Below, one piece after another: positions 20,941 through 29,940 of a stretch of 64,000 nt of DNA. The notes below the pieces were generated by a model. That model ran no database searches, had not been told where the DNA came from, and was given only the letters and a program-made list of their open reading frames with translations. Position 1 is the first letter of the stretch. Each line of letters begins with the position of its first letter. The DNA comes from Bacteroidia bacterium (GTDB lineage Bacteria > Bacteroidota > Bacteroidia > SpSt-205): the NCBI GenBank assembly GCA_026414975.1, contig JAOAHZ010000001.1, positions 103,025 to 167,024 of the forward strand, given 5' to 3'. The translations under genes were made by a program, and so were the position numbers.

Positions 20941-22506
20941 ATGGCCCATAAAAATTCTCCGCCGCCTCTATTGTGGATAGCTCTTTCTGCACTCCTGACT
21001 CTACTTTATCTCCCGATTACACTCAATAACCGAGATATATTCATAGGCTCAGCTGAGACGCTGGAGGACTGCAAAAAAAGTGATTATTGTAGGCCCAATC
21101 TACACTTATTTCCGATTAGATTTATCGCTGAGCAAGGAGATTCGTGGAGTTATCTACGGCCTATAGAGTACGCTTTCACACAAGGTATTTACTGGGATGA
21201 CTATAGAATGCCGGGCTATGGAGCAGTTTATGCGATTTTTCTATTTATCACAGGAAGCAAGGACCTATCCATATGGTGCCTCATTATCGTGCAAATCATC
21301 TTATGGAGCGCAGCTGTAGGACTAATAGCTAGAGAAATGGTCATTAGAGGTATAAGCCGTAGATCGGCCTGGCTTTTTGTAATGCTGGTTAGCCTCTCCC
21401 CCGCCTCCTACTATGTAAGGTCACTCAGCACGGAAAGTCTTACAGCGTCAGCGGGTTTAGTCGGAGTACTTAGTTTGATGCGAGGGTGGTATGGATTATC
21501 AGGCTTTTTATTGTCATGGGCTTTCTTTATGAGACCTGTTCATGTTCTGTGGATAGTAATAGGTTTCATTTATGTAGCAAGCCGACTTGATATCAAGAAG
21601 CTATTCTTTTTTTGCCTCCCTATTTTACTGATAGAAGGCGCCTGGGTCGGGCGGAACTATATCCGATACGGCGACTTTCGCCCTCTCACGGGTAGCAAAA
21701 CGACATTCTATCCTCATGTTTATAGCCGATATGACTTTCAAGCCATAGAGTTGTATAGACGTACCGAACAAAGCGATATGAGAGAGGCTATACGAGGCCG
21801 CAACCTAATCAGCCTGCTTTTTTGCTACGATTCAACCCCTCCCGCCCTTGAAGACATACCTAAAATAACACCCAACTACCTACTCACAACGACCTGCCCC
21901 CCTGAAAGCCTACACACAGCTACTCAGTTGGCCTGCGACTTGAATCATTCTCCTTCCTATACGTACATGCCGCCTGAAAGCCTTTTCTATGGGAAAAGGT
22001 ATGTATCCCCAGAAGCCTATGTCATAAACTTCGCGCCTGACTCCAATGATTGTGAGAAAGAGAAGAGACTGGTAAATATACTGAGGACTTGTTCAGAAAG
22101 CCTGAAAAGATACAGAAGCCAGAATCCTCTCTTTGTCGTGAAAGCCTTTCTACATCATATATTCGGCACCTCCTACGCCTACTCTCATTACGATAAGGTA
22201 TCAAGTAGCATGAGAGCTACACTCAAGCGTTTATACTACAGTGCATACAGTTGGATTTACCTCGTAGCCTTCATCGCTTCCCTCTACTACCTCGTCATGG
22301 GGGAGGGTCTTTCACGTCTATCTGCTTTGTATGCTGGATCAATACTGATGGCCTATGCAGCGATTGGATTAGTGGAGCGAAGGTACATAGAAAGCGTATC
22401 GCCTCTCCTGATGATTCAGTTTATTTACCTATTACAGGGAGGCGAGCAATCACTCCGGCGCCTAATAAACAGGTATAATCCTTGCAAACTTCGGGGCATG
22501 CAGTAA
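20941..22506 (+). CDS. multi-pass membrane protein, probable GT39/ArnT-like glycosyltransferase
   Basis: A 521-residue protein with about ten hydrophobic segments. It starts LLWIALSALLTLLYLPITL, and a large extracytoplasmic region follows the early segments. A DSWSYLRPIEYAFTQGIYWD stretch with acidic residues and RMPGYGAVYAIFL resembles the first loop of dolichyl-phosphate-mannose or ArnT-type glycosyltransferases, but I do not see a definitive catalytic motif. The ATG at 20941 (MAHKNS) is preferred to 20899 because a near-perfect -7 box (TTACTTTG, 20928-20935) ends 5 nt upstream. The base composition is visibly richer in A and T than in its neighbours, which suggests transfer. It stands alone. 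Confidence 0.6.
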   Translation: MAHKNSPPPLLWIALSALLTLLYLPITLNNRDIFIGSAETLEDCKKSDYCRPNLHLFPIRFIAEQGDSWSYLRPIEYAFTQGIYWDDYRMPGYGAVYAIFLFITGSKDLSIWCLIIVQIILWSAAVGLIAREMVIRGISRRSAWLFVMLVSLSPASYYVRSLSTESLTASAGLVGVLSLMRGWYGLSGFLLSWAFFMRPVHVLWIVIGFIYVASRLDIKKLFFFCLPILLIEGAWVGRNYIRYGDFRPLTGSKTTFYPHVYSRYDFQAIELYRRTEQSDMREAIRGRNLISLLFCYDSTPPALEDIPKITPNYLLTTTCPPESLHTATQLACDLNHSPSYTYMPPESLFYGKRYVSPEAYVINFAPDSNDCEKEKRLVNILRTCSESLKRYRSQNPLFVVKAFLHHIFGTSYAYSHYDKVSSSMRATLKRLYYSAYSWIYLVAFIASLYYLVMGEGLSRLSALYAGSILMAYAAIGLVERRYIESVSPLLMIQFIYLLQGGEQSLRRLINRYNPCKLRGMQ

Positions 22507-22552
22507 TGGGTATGGGCCAACCATATCCTACTTCCCTTCCCCTTTTGTTTGT

Positions 22553-24493
22553 ATGGACATGGCCAAATCACGAGGACTGCGAGCCTTCGTAGAAAAGTTG
22601 GCGGCTGCGGGGGAGCTGCGTCGGATTCAGGTACCTGTATCACCACATTTAGAAGTTACGGAGATCACCGATCGTATCACCAAAGCTGGAGGTCCAGCTC
22701 TGCTCTTTGAGAACACGGGGACAGCCTTTCCCATCCTTATCAATGCCTACGGCTCTGAGCGACGCATGGCTCTGGCCTTAGGCGTGGAGGACATAGAGAG
22801 CATATCTCGGCGCATTTTAGACTTATTTCGGCAGATTGCGGGGCCCAAGGCTTCACTTTGGGAAAAACTCGCTCTCTTACCTAAACTAAGCGAAGTCGCC
22901 AGCTATCTCCCACGCCGCTGGCGCAAAGGCAAACCTCCCTGTCAAGAAGTCGCACACATAGGAAAAGAGGCTCGCCTGTCCATGCTACCTATTCTCACCT
23001 GCTGGCCCCAGGACGGCGGCCCCTTCATCACTCTCCCTATCATCCACACTTATCATCCAGATACTCGCGCACGCAATGTCGGCATGTACCGGGTACAAAT
23101 TTTTGATGACTATACCACGGCGGTACATTGGCAGCTTCATAAGGTATCGCGTCGCCACTATGAAGCCTGGAAAGCTCGAGGTGAGCGAATGCCCGTAGCT
23201 ATCGCTTTAGGTGGAGACCCCGTTTATGCCTATGTGGCTACAGCTCCCCTGCCCGAAAACATTGACGAATACATCTTGGCGGGATTCCTTCGCAGAAAAG
23301 CCGTAGAGCTAACCCCTTGCCTGACTCAGCCTATAGAGGTTCCAGCTGACGCAGATATAGTCATAGAAGGGTATGTAGACCCGACTGAACCATTAAGACT
23401 GGAAGGACCTTTCGGCGATCACACGGGCTACTACTCCTTGCCTGATTATTATCCCGTTTTTCATGTTACAGCTATAACGCACCGAAAGGATGCTATCTAT
23501 CCTGCCACCATCGTCGGAATCCCTCCTCAAGAGGACGCCTGGCTCGGCAAAGCAACCGAGCGGATATTTCTGGCTCCCTTACGGCTAACCTTCCTGCCTG
23601 AACTGGCAGATATGGAACTCCCCATAGAAGGCGTTTTTCACAACTTAGCTATTGCTTCTATTCATAAAGAGTACCCTGGACAAGGCATGAAGGCTATTCA
23701 CACATTATGGGGAGCGGGGCAGCTTATGTTCACTAAAATCGCCCTCATCGTAGATGCGGATGTAAATCTGCGCGATTACTGGGCGGTAGCTCGTGCCCTC
23801 GCTGCTCAGGCAGACCTGCGTACCGATTTAGTATTCTCTCAAGGACCTATTGATGTATTAGACCACTCATGTAGTCAGATGGGCTTCGGAGGCAAGCTCG
23901 GCGTAGATGGCACCCGTAAGCTCCCCGAAGAGCGCCTTCTACCGCCTGTTATGTATCCTGAACCCAACCTTACAGACCTTAGCGCAGAAGCCCTCCAAGG
24001 AGCTTTCCCAGAAATCCGAGAAGTGAATACGCGGCTCATAGAGAGAGGCATTCCTGTGTGGATAGGACGCTTTGAGAAAACACAGAAGCATCACGGTCTT
24101 CGCTTAGGCGAAGCTCTGGCTCGGCATCCAGCATTTGCCGGCATCAAGCTGCTTCTCTTGCTGGATGGGGAGATGCCTATACAAGACCTAAGCGATGTTT
24201 TCTGGCGGTTTGCGAACAATACTGACATGCGCCGAGATACCAAACTCATAGAGGACGCTGAAGGTCGTCCTCACCTGATTCTGGATGCCAGTACGAAAAC
24301 CTTAGACTTGGACGGCTTCACCCGAGACTGGCCTAATGTAATAGTTATGTCCGAAGCGATCATTCGTCGTGTGGACGAGCGCTGGGCAAGTTATGATCTG
24401 GGTGGCTTTATCCCTTCACCTTCCCTCAAATACAGGGCGCTCCTAAGAGGAGAGGGGGCAATAGCTCACACGGGGCAGAAGGTCGCCTCTTAG
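22553..24493 (+). CDS. UbiD-family decarboxylase (menaquinone biosynthesis type)
   Basis: A 646-residue prenylated-FMN-dependent decarboxylase, longer than E. coli UbiD (about 500) but like the Bacteroidota proteins annotated as menaquinone biosynthesis decarboxylase. Signatures are the N-terminal LRAFVEKLAAAGELRRI, MYRVQIFDDYTTAVHWQLHK, and the active-site loop LEGPFGDHTGYYSLPDYYPV with its conserved acidic residues. It ends with a region absent from short UbiDs. It probably decarboxylates an aromatic intermediate of the quinone pathway. Its cofactor enzyme UbiX is not in the window. Two ATGs (22553 and 22559) lie 1 and 7 nt after a -7-like TTTGTTTG. The stop TAG forms part of the next promoter. 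Confidence 0.85.
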   Translation: MDMAKSRGLRAFVEKLAAAGELRRIQVPVSPHLEVTEITDRITKAGGPALLFENTGTAFPILINAYGSERRMALALGVEDIESISRRILDLFRQIAGPKASLWEKLALLPKLSEVASYLPRRWRKGKPPCQEVAHIGKEARLSMLPILTCWPQDGGPFITLPIIHTYHPDTRARNVGMYRVQIFDDYTTAVHWQLHKVSRRHYEAWKARGERMPVAIALGGDPVYAYVATAPLPENIDEYILAGFLRRKAVELTPCLTQPIEVPADADIVIEGYVDPTEPLRLEGPFGDHTGYYSLPDYYPVFHVTAITHRKDAIYPATIVGIPPQEDAWLGKATERIFLAPLRLTFLPELADMELPIEGVFHNLAIASIHKEYPGQGMKAIHTLWGAGQLMFTKIALIVDADVNLRDYWAVARALAAQADLRTDLVFSQGPIDVLDHSCSQMGFGGKLGVDGTRKLPEERLLPPVMYPEPNLTDLSAEALQGAFPEIREVNTRLIERGIPVWIGRFEKTQKHHGLRLGEALARHPAFAGIKLLLLLDGEMPIQDLSDVFWRFANNTDMRRDTKLIEDAEGRPHLILDASTKTLDLDGFTRDWPNVIVMSEAIIRRVDERWASYDLGGFIPSPSLKYRALLRGEGAIAHTGQKVAS

Positions 24494-24498
24494 ATTTG
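24491..24498 (+). promoter_or_regulatory. -7 promoter element TAGATTTG overlapping the ubiD-like stop codon
   Basis: A perfect TAnnTTTG whose first three bases are the TAG stop of the upstream gene. It ends 6 nt before the ATG at 24505, so the NAD(P)HX repair gene should have its own leaderless message. Confidence 0.65.
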
Positions 24499-24504
24499 CA
24501 GGGG

Positions 24505-26061
24505 ATGCGCCCTGTTTTCAATTCAGCCCAGATGCGCCGGGCAGATGAAATCATGCAGTTGGAATATGGATACTTAGGGGTCTTACTCATGGAAACAGCT
24601 GGTCGCCGCGCTGCCCGCCTTATCCAGAAGCTCTATCCTCATACTCACCGTTTCATCGTAGTTGCCGGAAGCGGCAATAATGGAGGAGATGGACTTGTCA
24701 TCGCTCGTTATCTGCGCAGCATCGGTAGAGACATCTTCATTCTCCTTACCAAGCCTCCAGAACAGCTTTCCGCTCTTTCTCGGATTCAGTACGATATTCT
24801 CACTCGCTTTGGCCTAACCTGCCACATATTGAGTCCAGATAACTTGCGTAAGCTCCAAGCTTTTGCCGAGACAGACCCCAAGCCTGTGCTGATAGATGCT
24901 CTTATAGGCGTTGGCTTAGAACAAACTCTCAAACCTGCTCAAGCCTCTCTAATAGACTTTCTGCGTACTTTGCATTTGCCAGTCGTGGCTATAGACTTGC
25001 CTTCTGGCTTGAGTGGAGACACAGGGGCTCTAATAAATGTACCCTTACGCTGTGAGCATACGATTACGTTTCAAACAGCTAAGATTTGCCATTTAGTGAC
25101 GCCAGCAGCCTTATACTGCGGCAAAGTTCATGTCGTAGATATCGGTATGTATCCCGAGGTGATTGAGCGGATTGGGACCCGTACATTCTGGGTGAATCCG
25201 AAAGATTTGGGACGGTTTCTACCTGTGCGCCCCCCTGACGCCCACAAAGGGACTTTTGGACATGCTCTAATAGTAGGGGGGTCGCGAGGAAAAGGTGGAG
25301 CTGCTGCCTTAGCCACGATATCTGCTCTTCGGGTGGGTGCCGGTCTGGTTACAGCTATCATACCCGGTTCGGCTGCCAGTAGCTTCCACCGCCGCATTCT
25401 GAGCGGTATGAGCCTTCCCTATGGAGATGCCAACTTTGCATACCTAAATGAAGCAGCCGGACTCTGGGCCCGTCAACACCTTCCCGGCAAAACAGCCATC
25501 GGCATCGGTCCAGGTTTAGGCAATATGCCGGATACACACAGCTTTTTGAAGGAACTCCTCCCTCAGATAAAAGTGCCCTGTGTTTTAGACGCAGATGCGC
25601 TAAATATAATCGCTGAAGAAGAAACACTGCTGTCTGCTTTACCGGAGGCGTGTATCTTGACCCCTCATCCAGGCGAAGCCGCTCGGCTTCTGCGCACGAC
25701 CCCAGACCAGATTCAGGCTCGCCGTTTAGAAGCTGCCCTTCATCTAGCCCAAAAAACAGGAGCTATTGTCGTGCTAAAGGGAGCCAATCCTATCGTAGCC
25801 ACCCCCAAAGGAGAGTCCTTCTTCTTTTCTCTCACTGAGCCTGCCCTAGCTACAGCCGGCACGGGCGATGTCCTGACAGGATTCATAACGGGTTTTCTGG
25901 CCCAAGGAGTTGCTCCCTTGAGAGCCGCTTTGCTTGGAGTCGCCATACATGGATTAGGAGCCCGGCTCATCACCCGTTGCATACACGAGGCCGGCATTAC
26001 CGCTGCCCTTCTGTCCCGCCAAGCAGGGAGGGCTTTGGCTTTACTTCAGCCTCGCAAGTAA
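24505..26061 (+). CDS. nnr: bifunctional NAD(P)HX epimerase / ADP-dependent NAD(P)HX dehydratase
   Basis: A 518-residue fusion that repairs hydrated NADH and NADPH. The N-terminal YjeF/NnrE domain (about 1-215) has VVAGSGNNGGDGLVIARYL and VAIDLPSGLSGDTG. The C-terminal ribokinase-like NnrD domain (about 230-515) has GTFGHALIVGGSRGKGGAAA, AIGIGPGLG, CVLDADALNI, ILTPHPGEAARLL and the catalytic region LATAGTGDVLTGFITGFL. The length is normal for the fusion. The start at 24505 (MRPVFNSAQMRRADE) is set by the promoter box; a TTG at 24496 lies inside that box. The 3' end overlaps the tail of rpmB by 16 nt. Confidence 0.95.
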   Translation: MRPVFNSAQMRRADEIMQLEYGYLGVLLMETAGRRAARLIQKLYPHTHRFIVVAGSGNNGGDGLVIARYLRSIGRDIFILLTKPPEQLSALSRIQYDILTRFGLTCHILSPDNLRKLQAFAETDPKPVLIDALIGVGLEQTLKPAQASLIDFLRTLHLPVVAIDLPSGLSGDTGALINVPLRCEHTITFQTAKICHLVTPAALYCGKVHVVDIGMYPEVIERIGTRTFWVNPKDLGRFLPVRPPDAHKGTFGHALIVGGSRGKGGAAALATISALRVGAGLVTAIIPGSAASSFHRRILSGMSLPYGDANFAYLNEAAGLWARQHLPGKTAIGIGPGLGNMPDTHSFLKELLPQIKVPCVLDADALNIIAEEETLLSALPEACILTPHPGEAARLLRTTPDQIQARRLEAALHLAQKTGAIVVLKGANPIVATPKGESFFFSLTEPALATAGTGDVLTGFITGFLAQGVAPLRAALLGVAIHGLGARLITRCIHEAGITAALLSRQAGRALALLQPRK

Positions 26062-26243
26062 CCTTTTCTGTACAGCGTTTTCAGAGCTCGGGTTGTAAGC
26101 CGGAGCTCCACGATCTGTCCATTCAGCAGAAGTCGCCGCCGCTGAAGATTGAGATCAAACCGACGCTTAGTGTGCCGATTGGAATGGGAAACATTATATC
26201 CAGAACGGGGGCGACGCCCTGTTACCTCGCATACACGAGCCAT
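26046..26243 (-). CDS. rpmB: 50S ribosomal protein L28
   Basis: A 65-residue basic protein starting MARVCEVTGRRPRSGYNVSH and continuing NRHTKRRFDLNLQ, the diagnostic L28 pattern; LTTRALKTLYRKGY near the end matches the family's core helix. It is shorter than the roughly 77-80 residues usual in Bacteroidota because the C-terminal tail is cut. In many relatives rpmB is followed by rpmG; here the strand runs straight into nnr in the opposite direction, so no rpmG is attached. It has its own perfect -7 box. Confidence 0.88.
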   Translation of the reverse strand: MARVCEVTGRRPRSGYNVSHSNRHTKRRFDLNLQRRRLLLNGQIVELRLTTRALKTLYRKGYLRG

Positions 26244-26247
26244 GCCA

Positions 26248-26255
26248 CAAAGGTA
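26248..26255 (-). promoter_or_regulatory. -7 promoter element TACCTTTG of rpmB
   Basis: A perfect minus-strand TAnnTTTG, 4 nt before the ATG at 26243, within the 18-bp gap to the end of the subtilase gene. It predicts a monocistronic leaderless rpmB message. Confidence 0.7.
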
Positions 26256-26261
26256 GGGCGC

Positions 26262-29200
26262 TTAAGGCATATACCACAGTCGGCCATGAAAAGGTCCAAC
26301 CTGCCACACATAGCAGCCCGCTGAGAGTCCCTCAGGTAGCTGGTAAGTTGAACCCGACACCCCTAACTTTACCTCCCAAAGCAGCTTCCCTGTGGGGTCA
26401 TAAAGCCTAAATAGCTCTCCTTCTAAACGCCTATCGGTGCTGTAGAGCTGGAATGCGCCTGCAGTAGAATTAGGATACACCCAGACTTGAGAGGTGGAGC
26501 CGCTTGACAAGCTACCAGAAATTGAGACTATCACCGTCCAGCTTAGGCTATCTTGACAGGTACCGTCACTTCGGTGCAGCCAGAGAGTATAAGTCCCTGG
26601 CTGCGTAAAGGTATGCATGAAAGACAATCCTGTGTAAGTCTGACCATCTACGCTCCACCGATAGGTATAGGGCAGAGCGTTCTGCTCGGCCGCCGAGAAG
26701 GGTTCGCCCACTGAGAGAGTTAACCCGGGATTGAAGGTTATAGAGGGGTCTTGAAGGCGCTGAACGGTAAGGGTAACTTCATCATACCCCCAGCAGCCTG
26801 CTCCATCGCGCACAAGAAGGCCGTAGGTACCACTGCTGGAGGGATAGATAACAGGCTGATTCTGCCCTGAAAGCCAGTAGTAGGCTGTCGCCGTAGGCGC
26901 ACTCGGAACCAAGCTATCACCGAAGCATATGAGTCTGTCCGGACCCAAATCAACAAGCGGTGTATTTCCGGCGATAAAGCAAGCATACCAATTGAGCGCC
27001 TCCTCCGCATGAGCAATCAGGTCGCTTAAGGTGGTCGCCCCTACCAGAGCAAACGCAACCGTATCAACTTCTCCAGCTAAGAGGGCAACATTTTGAGCGG
27101 CGATAAGAGCGAATACATCTCCAGAGCTATTCGAGCCACCTGCATTCCCTCGGAGAAGAGCTAAATACGAAGATAGTCCAGCAAGGAAGGTATCTACACG
27201 CCCGACTCGCCGCAGGGCCATCTGTCCAGACAAAAGCACTGCCCCTATAAACCGATTCTGAGCAGCATTGCGAACATACACTAAGGGTAGAGAAGGATGA
27301 ACCACCGCTACATCCGTGGCGGGATTATTTCCTACATCAAAGTCTAACCACCAGCCGATAGACAAGTCGGGATAATCCGTAGAGGAGAGATTCTGAATGC
27401 GATAGATAAAAGCAACGAAGGGATTCGCTGGTTCATGTCGCAGAGCATAGGCTTGCGCTTGAAAGGCGAGTCCTTTTCCGGCTATGCCGCTGGGAGAGTT
27501 CTGTCCTAAGCCGCGGCTATCCATAAAGCTAACCCCCCCGATTTCATACAGTCCTTGAATGGTATGGGTAGCAGCGGTCATCGGAGAGAAATGGTTGTAC
27601 ATAGAGCCTAAAGGGGCTCGAGTGCTTAGGTGGGCACTGGTATCATCGGCTACCACCAGACCTCCTTCAAAGAGCCACGACGAGGCAGCGTTTCGCCAGA
27701 CTGCCCCTCGGCCTTGAGTATTAGCCGGTGGGTCGTAATACCCAACACGCCCGTTCCCACATAGCGTAGTACGAAGTTGAGCTGAATCCAGATGGACGTA
27801 AGCCGGATTAACACCCGATAACTCAACCACTTGGTAATCCGCATACCCATCATCGCCAACGAATCGGAACACAACGGGCAGCCTTGCATTAGGCGGGCAA
27901 GAAGGGAGAACCTGTAGAACGAAGGGGGTGGCTTGAATATGAGTCTGGAGCGTGCCTAAGTTCCCTATAGTGTAGCTTCCCTGAACGACAGCAAGATGGG
28001 GCGTGAGGGGTTCCAAGCTCACTGATAAGTTTGTCGCAGGGGATAAGTAGTTGATGTAAGTAGCCGCTAAGTTGAAAGTTTCCCCAGCGAAAAGGAGGTT
28101 GTCATTAGAATCGTACGCTTGCCAGGTACGCACGCGACAGGAAGGTGTGTCTCGAGTAACGACAGCTCGGTAAAGATTGATACGACGCCCAAGGCGGTAA
28201 CGAAGCTGAGGGAGGTTAGCCGGTTCCACAGAATCCGCCGTAATACGCAGTAACTCGGCTATTTGGTAAGCATTGAGATCAGGTCGCCAAGAGCGAAGTA
28301 TAGCAGCAGCGCCAGCTGCCTGTGGCGAGGCAAAAGAGGTAGCGATGCCAAAAGAAAAATAGGAGTTCAGTCCCGTGGTTGTGATGCCATGTCCTGTAGC
28401 CGCAAGGTCTATGCCATAATCCACCTGTACCCAGCCATTCCAAACATCGTTCTGATCTACGGCTGTTACAGCCACCACTCCATCGTATTGAGCAGGATAG
28501 AACTTTGCGGGAGTGTCAGGTGGCACATTCCCGGCTGCTGCGACAATAAGCGCATCATAGGTATTCACAATCTGAGAGATAAAGTTCTGGGCTGCTTGAC
28601 TGCGGAAAGTGCCCCCCCACGAGCAGTTGATAACTTTTGCCCCCTGCTGGGCGCTGTATAAGATGCCGTCATAGGCGGCCCACAAGATATCTTGGTCGTC
28701 AGGGGCTGTTTTCACAGGAAGGACCCTACACCTAAAAGCGGGGGCAGCGATACCTATTCCGTTGTCTGTCGTAGCTCCTGCATACCCAGCGACCCAAGTG
28801 CCATGTCCTGGTGAAGCCCGGCGAGGATCATTATCGGGAGCAAAGGGACCAGAGCCGCTATAAGTCGCCCCGACCAAATCCCAGCCATGAAAATTATCTA
28901 CATACCCATCATTATCGTCATCTACCCCATTGATGGGGTCATCCCAGTTATAGGCGATATTTTCAACGAGGTCAGGATGATCAAATCGTACGTCTGTATC
29001 TACGATCGCCACCACTGTGTTCGTATCACCCTTGGTACTGTCCCACGCTGCCAGAACCCGAAGATGAGAGAGGCAAAAGTTGTTAGAATGCAAATCGTTG
29101 GGCGTGTAGTTTATCTCACAGGGCTCGCCGGAGAGAAGGGCCATCGGAACATACTCTGGCTCAGCATATAGTACAGCAGGACTCCTACGCCATAGCTTAG

Positions 29201-29432
29201 CCACATAAGTAGGATGCAGGTCAGCTTGATACTCTAAGATGAATAGGGGATTTTTAGTATCCAGGGTGGGGAATCGCTTCTGGATGCGCCCATTTATTTG
29301 CACACGAAGCTCTTCTAACTCTTCCGGCAGCGGCTTTCCGATGAAGTCCGCCCGAAGCTCAAATAAGATTCGTCCCGGCCATATTTCAGCTTGCGCCCAC
29401 AATAACCCCAGGAGTAGCCCTATGCGCTGCAT
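26262..29432 (-). CDS. secreted subtilisin-like serine protease (S8) with T9SS sorting domain
   Basis: A 1056-residue protease. The signal peptide is MQRIGLLLGLLWAQ; the in-frame extension to 29489 is rejected because it would bury this peptide. A propeptide-like region is followed by the S8 domain with Asp145 (VVAIVDTDV), His210 (GHGTWVAGYAG), oxyanion Asn302 (VAAAGN) and Ser366 (ATSFASPQAAG). An acidic insert, NGVDDDNDGYVDNFHGWD, probably binds calcium. Long beta-rich domains follow, including a PKD-like stretch (around SVDGQTYTGLSFMHTF), then a T9SS sorting domain (VWVYPNSTAGAFQLY to the end). It is exported by T9SS to the surface. It lies 22 nt downstream of a small secreted protein gene and shares its promoter. 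Confidence 0.92.
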   Translation of the reverse strand: MQRIGLLLGLLWAQAEIWPGRILFELRADFIGKPLPEELEELRVQINGRIQKRFPTLDTKNPLFILEYQADLHPTYVAKLWRRSPAVLYAEPEYVPMALLSGEPCEINYTPNDLHSNNFCLSHLRVLAAWDSTKGDTNTVVAIVDTDVRFDHPDLVENIAYNWDDPINGVDDDNDGYVDNFHGWDLVGATYSGSGPFAPDNDPRRASPGHGTWVAGYAGATTDNGIGIAAPAFRCRVLPVKTAPDDQDILWAAYDGILYSAQQGAKVINCSWGGTFRSQAAQNFISQIVNTYDALIVAAAGNVPPDTPAKFYPAQYDGVVAVTAVDQNDVWNGWVQVDYGIDLAATGHGITTTGLNSYFSFGIATSFASPQAAGAAAILRSWRPDLNAYQIAELLRITADSVEPANLPQLRYRLGRRINLYRAVVTRDTPSCRVRTWQAYDSNDNLLFAGETFNLAATYINYLSPATNLSVSLEPLTPHLAVVQGSYTIGNLGTLQTHIQATPFVLQVLPSCPPNARLPVVFRFVGDDGYADYQVVELSGVNPAYVHLDSAQLRTTLCGNGRVGYYDPPANTQGRGAVWRNAASSWLFEGGLVVADDTSAHLSTRAPLGSMYNHFSPMTAATHTIQGLYEIGGVSFMDSRGLGQNSPSGIAGKGLAFQAQAYALRHEPANPFVAFIYRIQNLSSTDYPDLSIGWWLDFDVGNNPATDVAVVHPSLPLVYVRNAAQNRFIGAVLLSGQMALRRVGRVDTFLAGLSSYLALLRGNAGGSNSSGDVFALIAAQNVALLAGEVDTVAFALVGATTLSDLIAHAEEALNWYACFIAGNTPLVDLGPDRLICFGDSLVPSAPTATAYYWLSGQNQPVIYPSSSGTYGLLVRDGAGCWGYDEVTLTVQRLQDPSITFNPGLTLSVGEPFSAAEQNALPYTYRWSVDGQTYTGLSFMHTFTQPGTYTLWLHRSDGTCQDSLSWTVIVSISGSLSSGSTSQVWVYPNSTAGAFQLYSTDRRLEGELFRLYDPTGKLLWEVKLGVSGSTYQLPEGLSAGCYVWQVGPFHGRLWYMP

Positions 29433-29454
29433 GAGAGATGAAGGTAAGAACTTC

Positions 29455-29862
29455 TTAAGGGTCAAACACAATCTCTGTCTCGGACTCAATCAGCTCCTGC
29501 AGCTTATACTCTTTATCAACGGAGACTTTGCCCTGATGAGTCAGGCGAAGGATGACTACCTCAGCTGAGGCAGGTAGAACAGCTGCAAAACCGCCTTTTG
29601 CATCCGTCTTTGCGGTGCCAAGAACTTTATTAGAGACTTTGTCTATAAACTGAATGGAGAGGTCTGCCACCCCCGCTCCTTGTTTATCCACGACCTTGCC
29701 TGATATGGTTTCCATGACTATAACCACTTCCTTTTTGGGGGCAGGTCGAGGTGATACCGCTCGGGTGGAACTGGAGCGAGGGGTTAGAACTTCACTTTGG
29801 GAGCGACTCTCCTCCTGGGCCCATAGTAGAGAGAGGGCGAGAGCGGTCCAGTAGAGCCTCAT
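29455..29862 (-). CDS. small secreted protein with carboxypeptidase-regulatory-like domain
   Basis: A 135-residue protein with signal peptide MRLYWTALALSLLWAQ. A Ser/Arg/Pro-rich linker follows, then a beta-sandwich (about 50-135) containing ISGKVVDKQGAGVADLSIQF and TDAKGGFAAVLPASAE, the pattern of CarboxypepD_reg/Cna-B-like domains. It has no T9SS sorting domain, so it probably stays in the periplasm or outer membrane. It is co-transcribed with the subtilase, which suggests a related role, but nothing in the sequence shows a direct partnership. Confidence 0.7.
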   Translation of the reverse strand: MRLYWTALALSLLWAQEESRSQSEVLTPRSSSTRAVSPRPAPKKEVVIVMETISGKVVDKQGAGVADLSIQFIDKVSNKVLGTAKTDAKGGFAAVLPASAEVVILRLTHQGKVSVDKEYKLQELIESETEIVFDP

Positions 29863-29866
29863 AACC

Positions 29867-29874
29867 CAAAGTTA
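29867..29874 (-). promoter_or_regulatory. -7 promoter element TAACTTTG of the small secreted protein/subtilase operon
   Basis: A perfect minus-strand TAnnTTTG, 4 nt before the ATG at 29862. Confidence 0.7.
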
Positions 29875-29940
29875 ACGAAAAAATGCCATCCTTTTCCCCA
29901 CCCGACTCAACTGCAACCTGGAGTTTGCATATTTGTAAAA

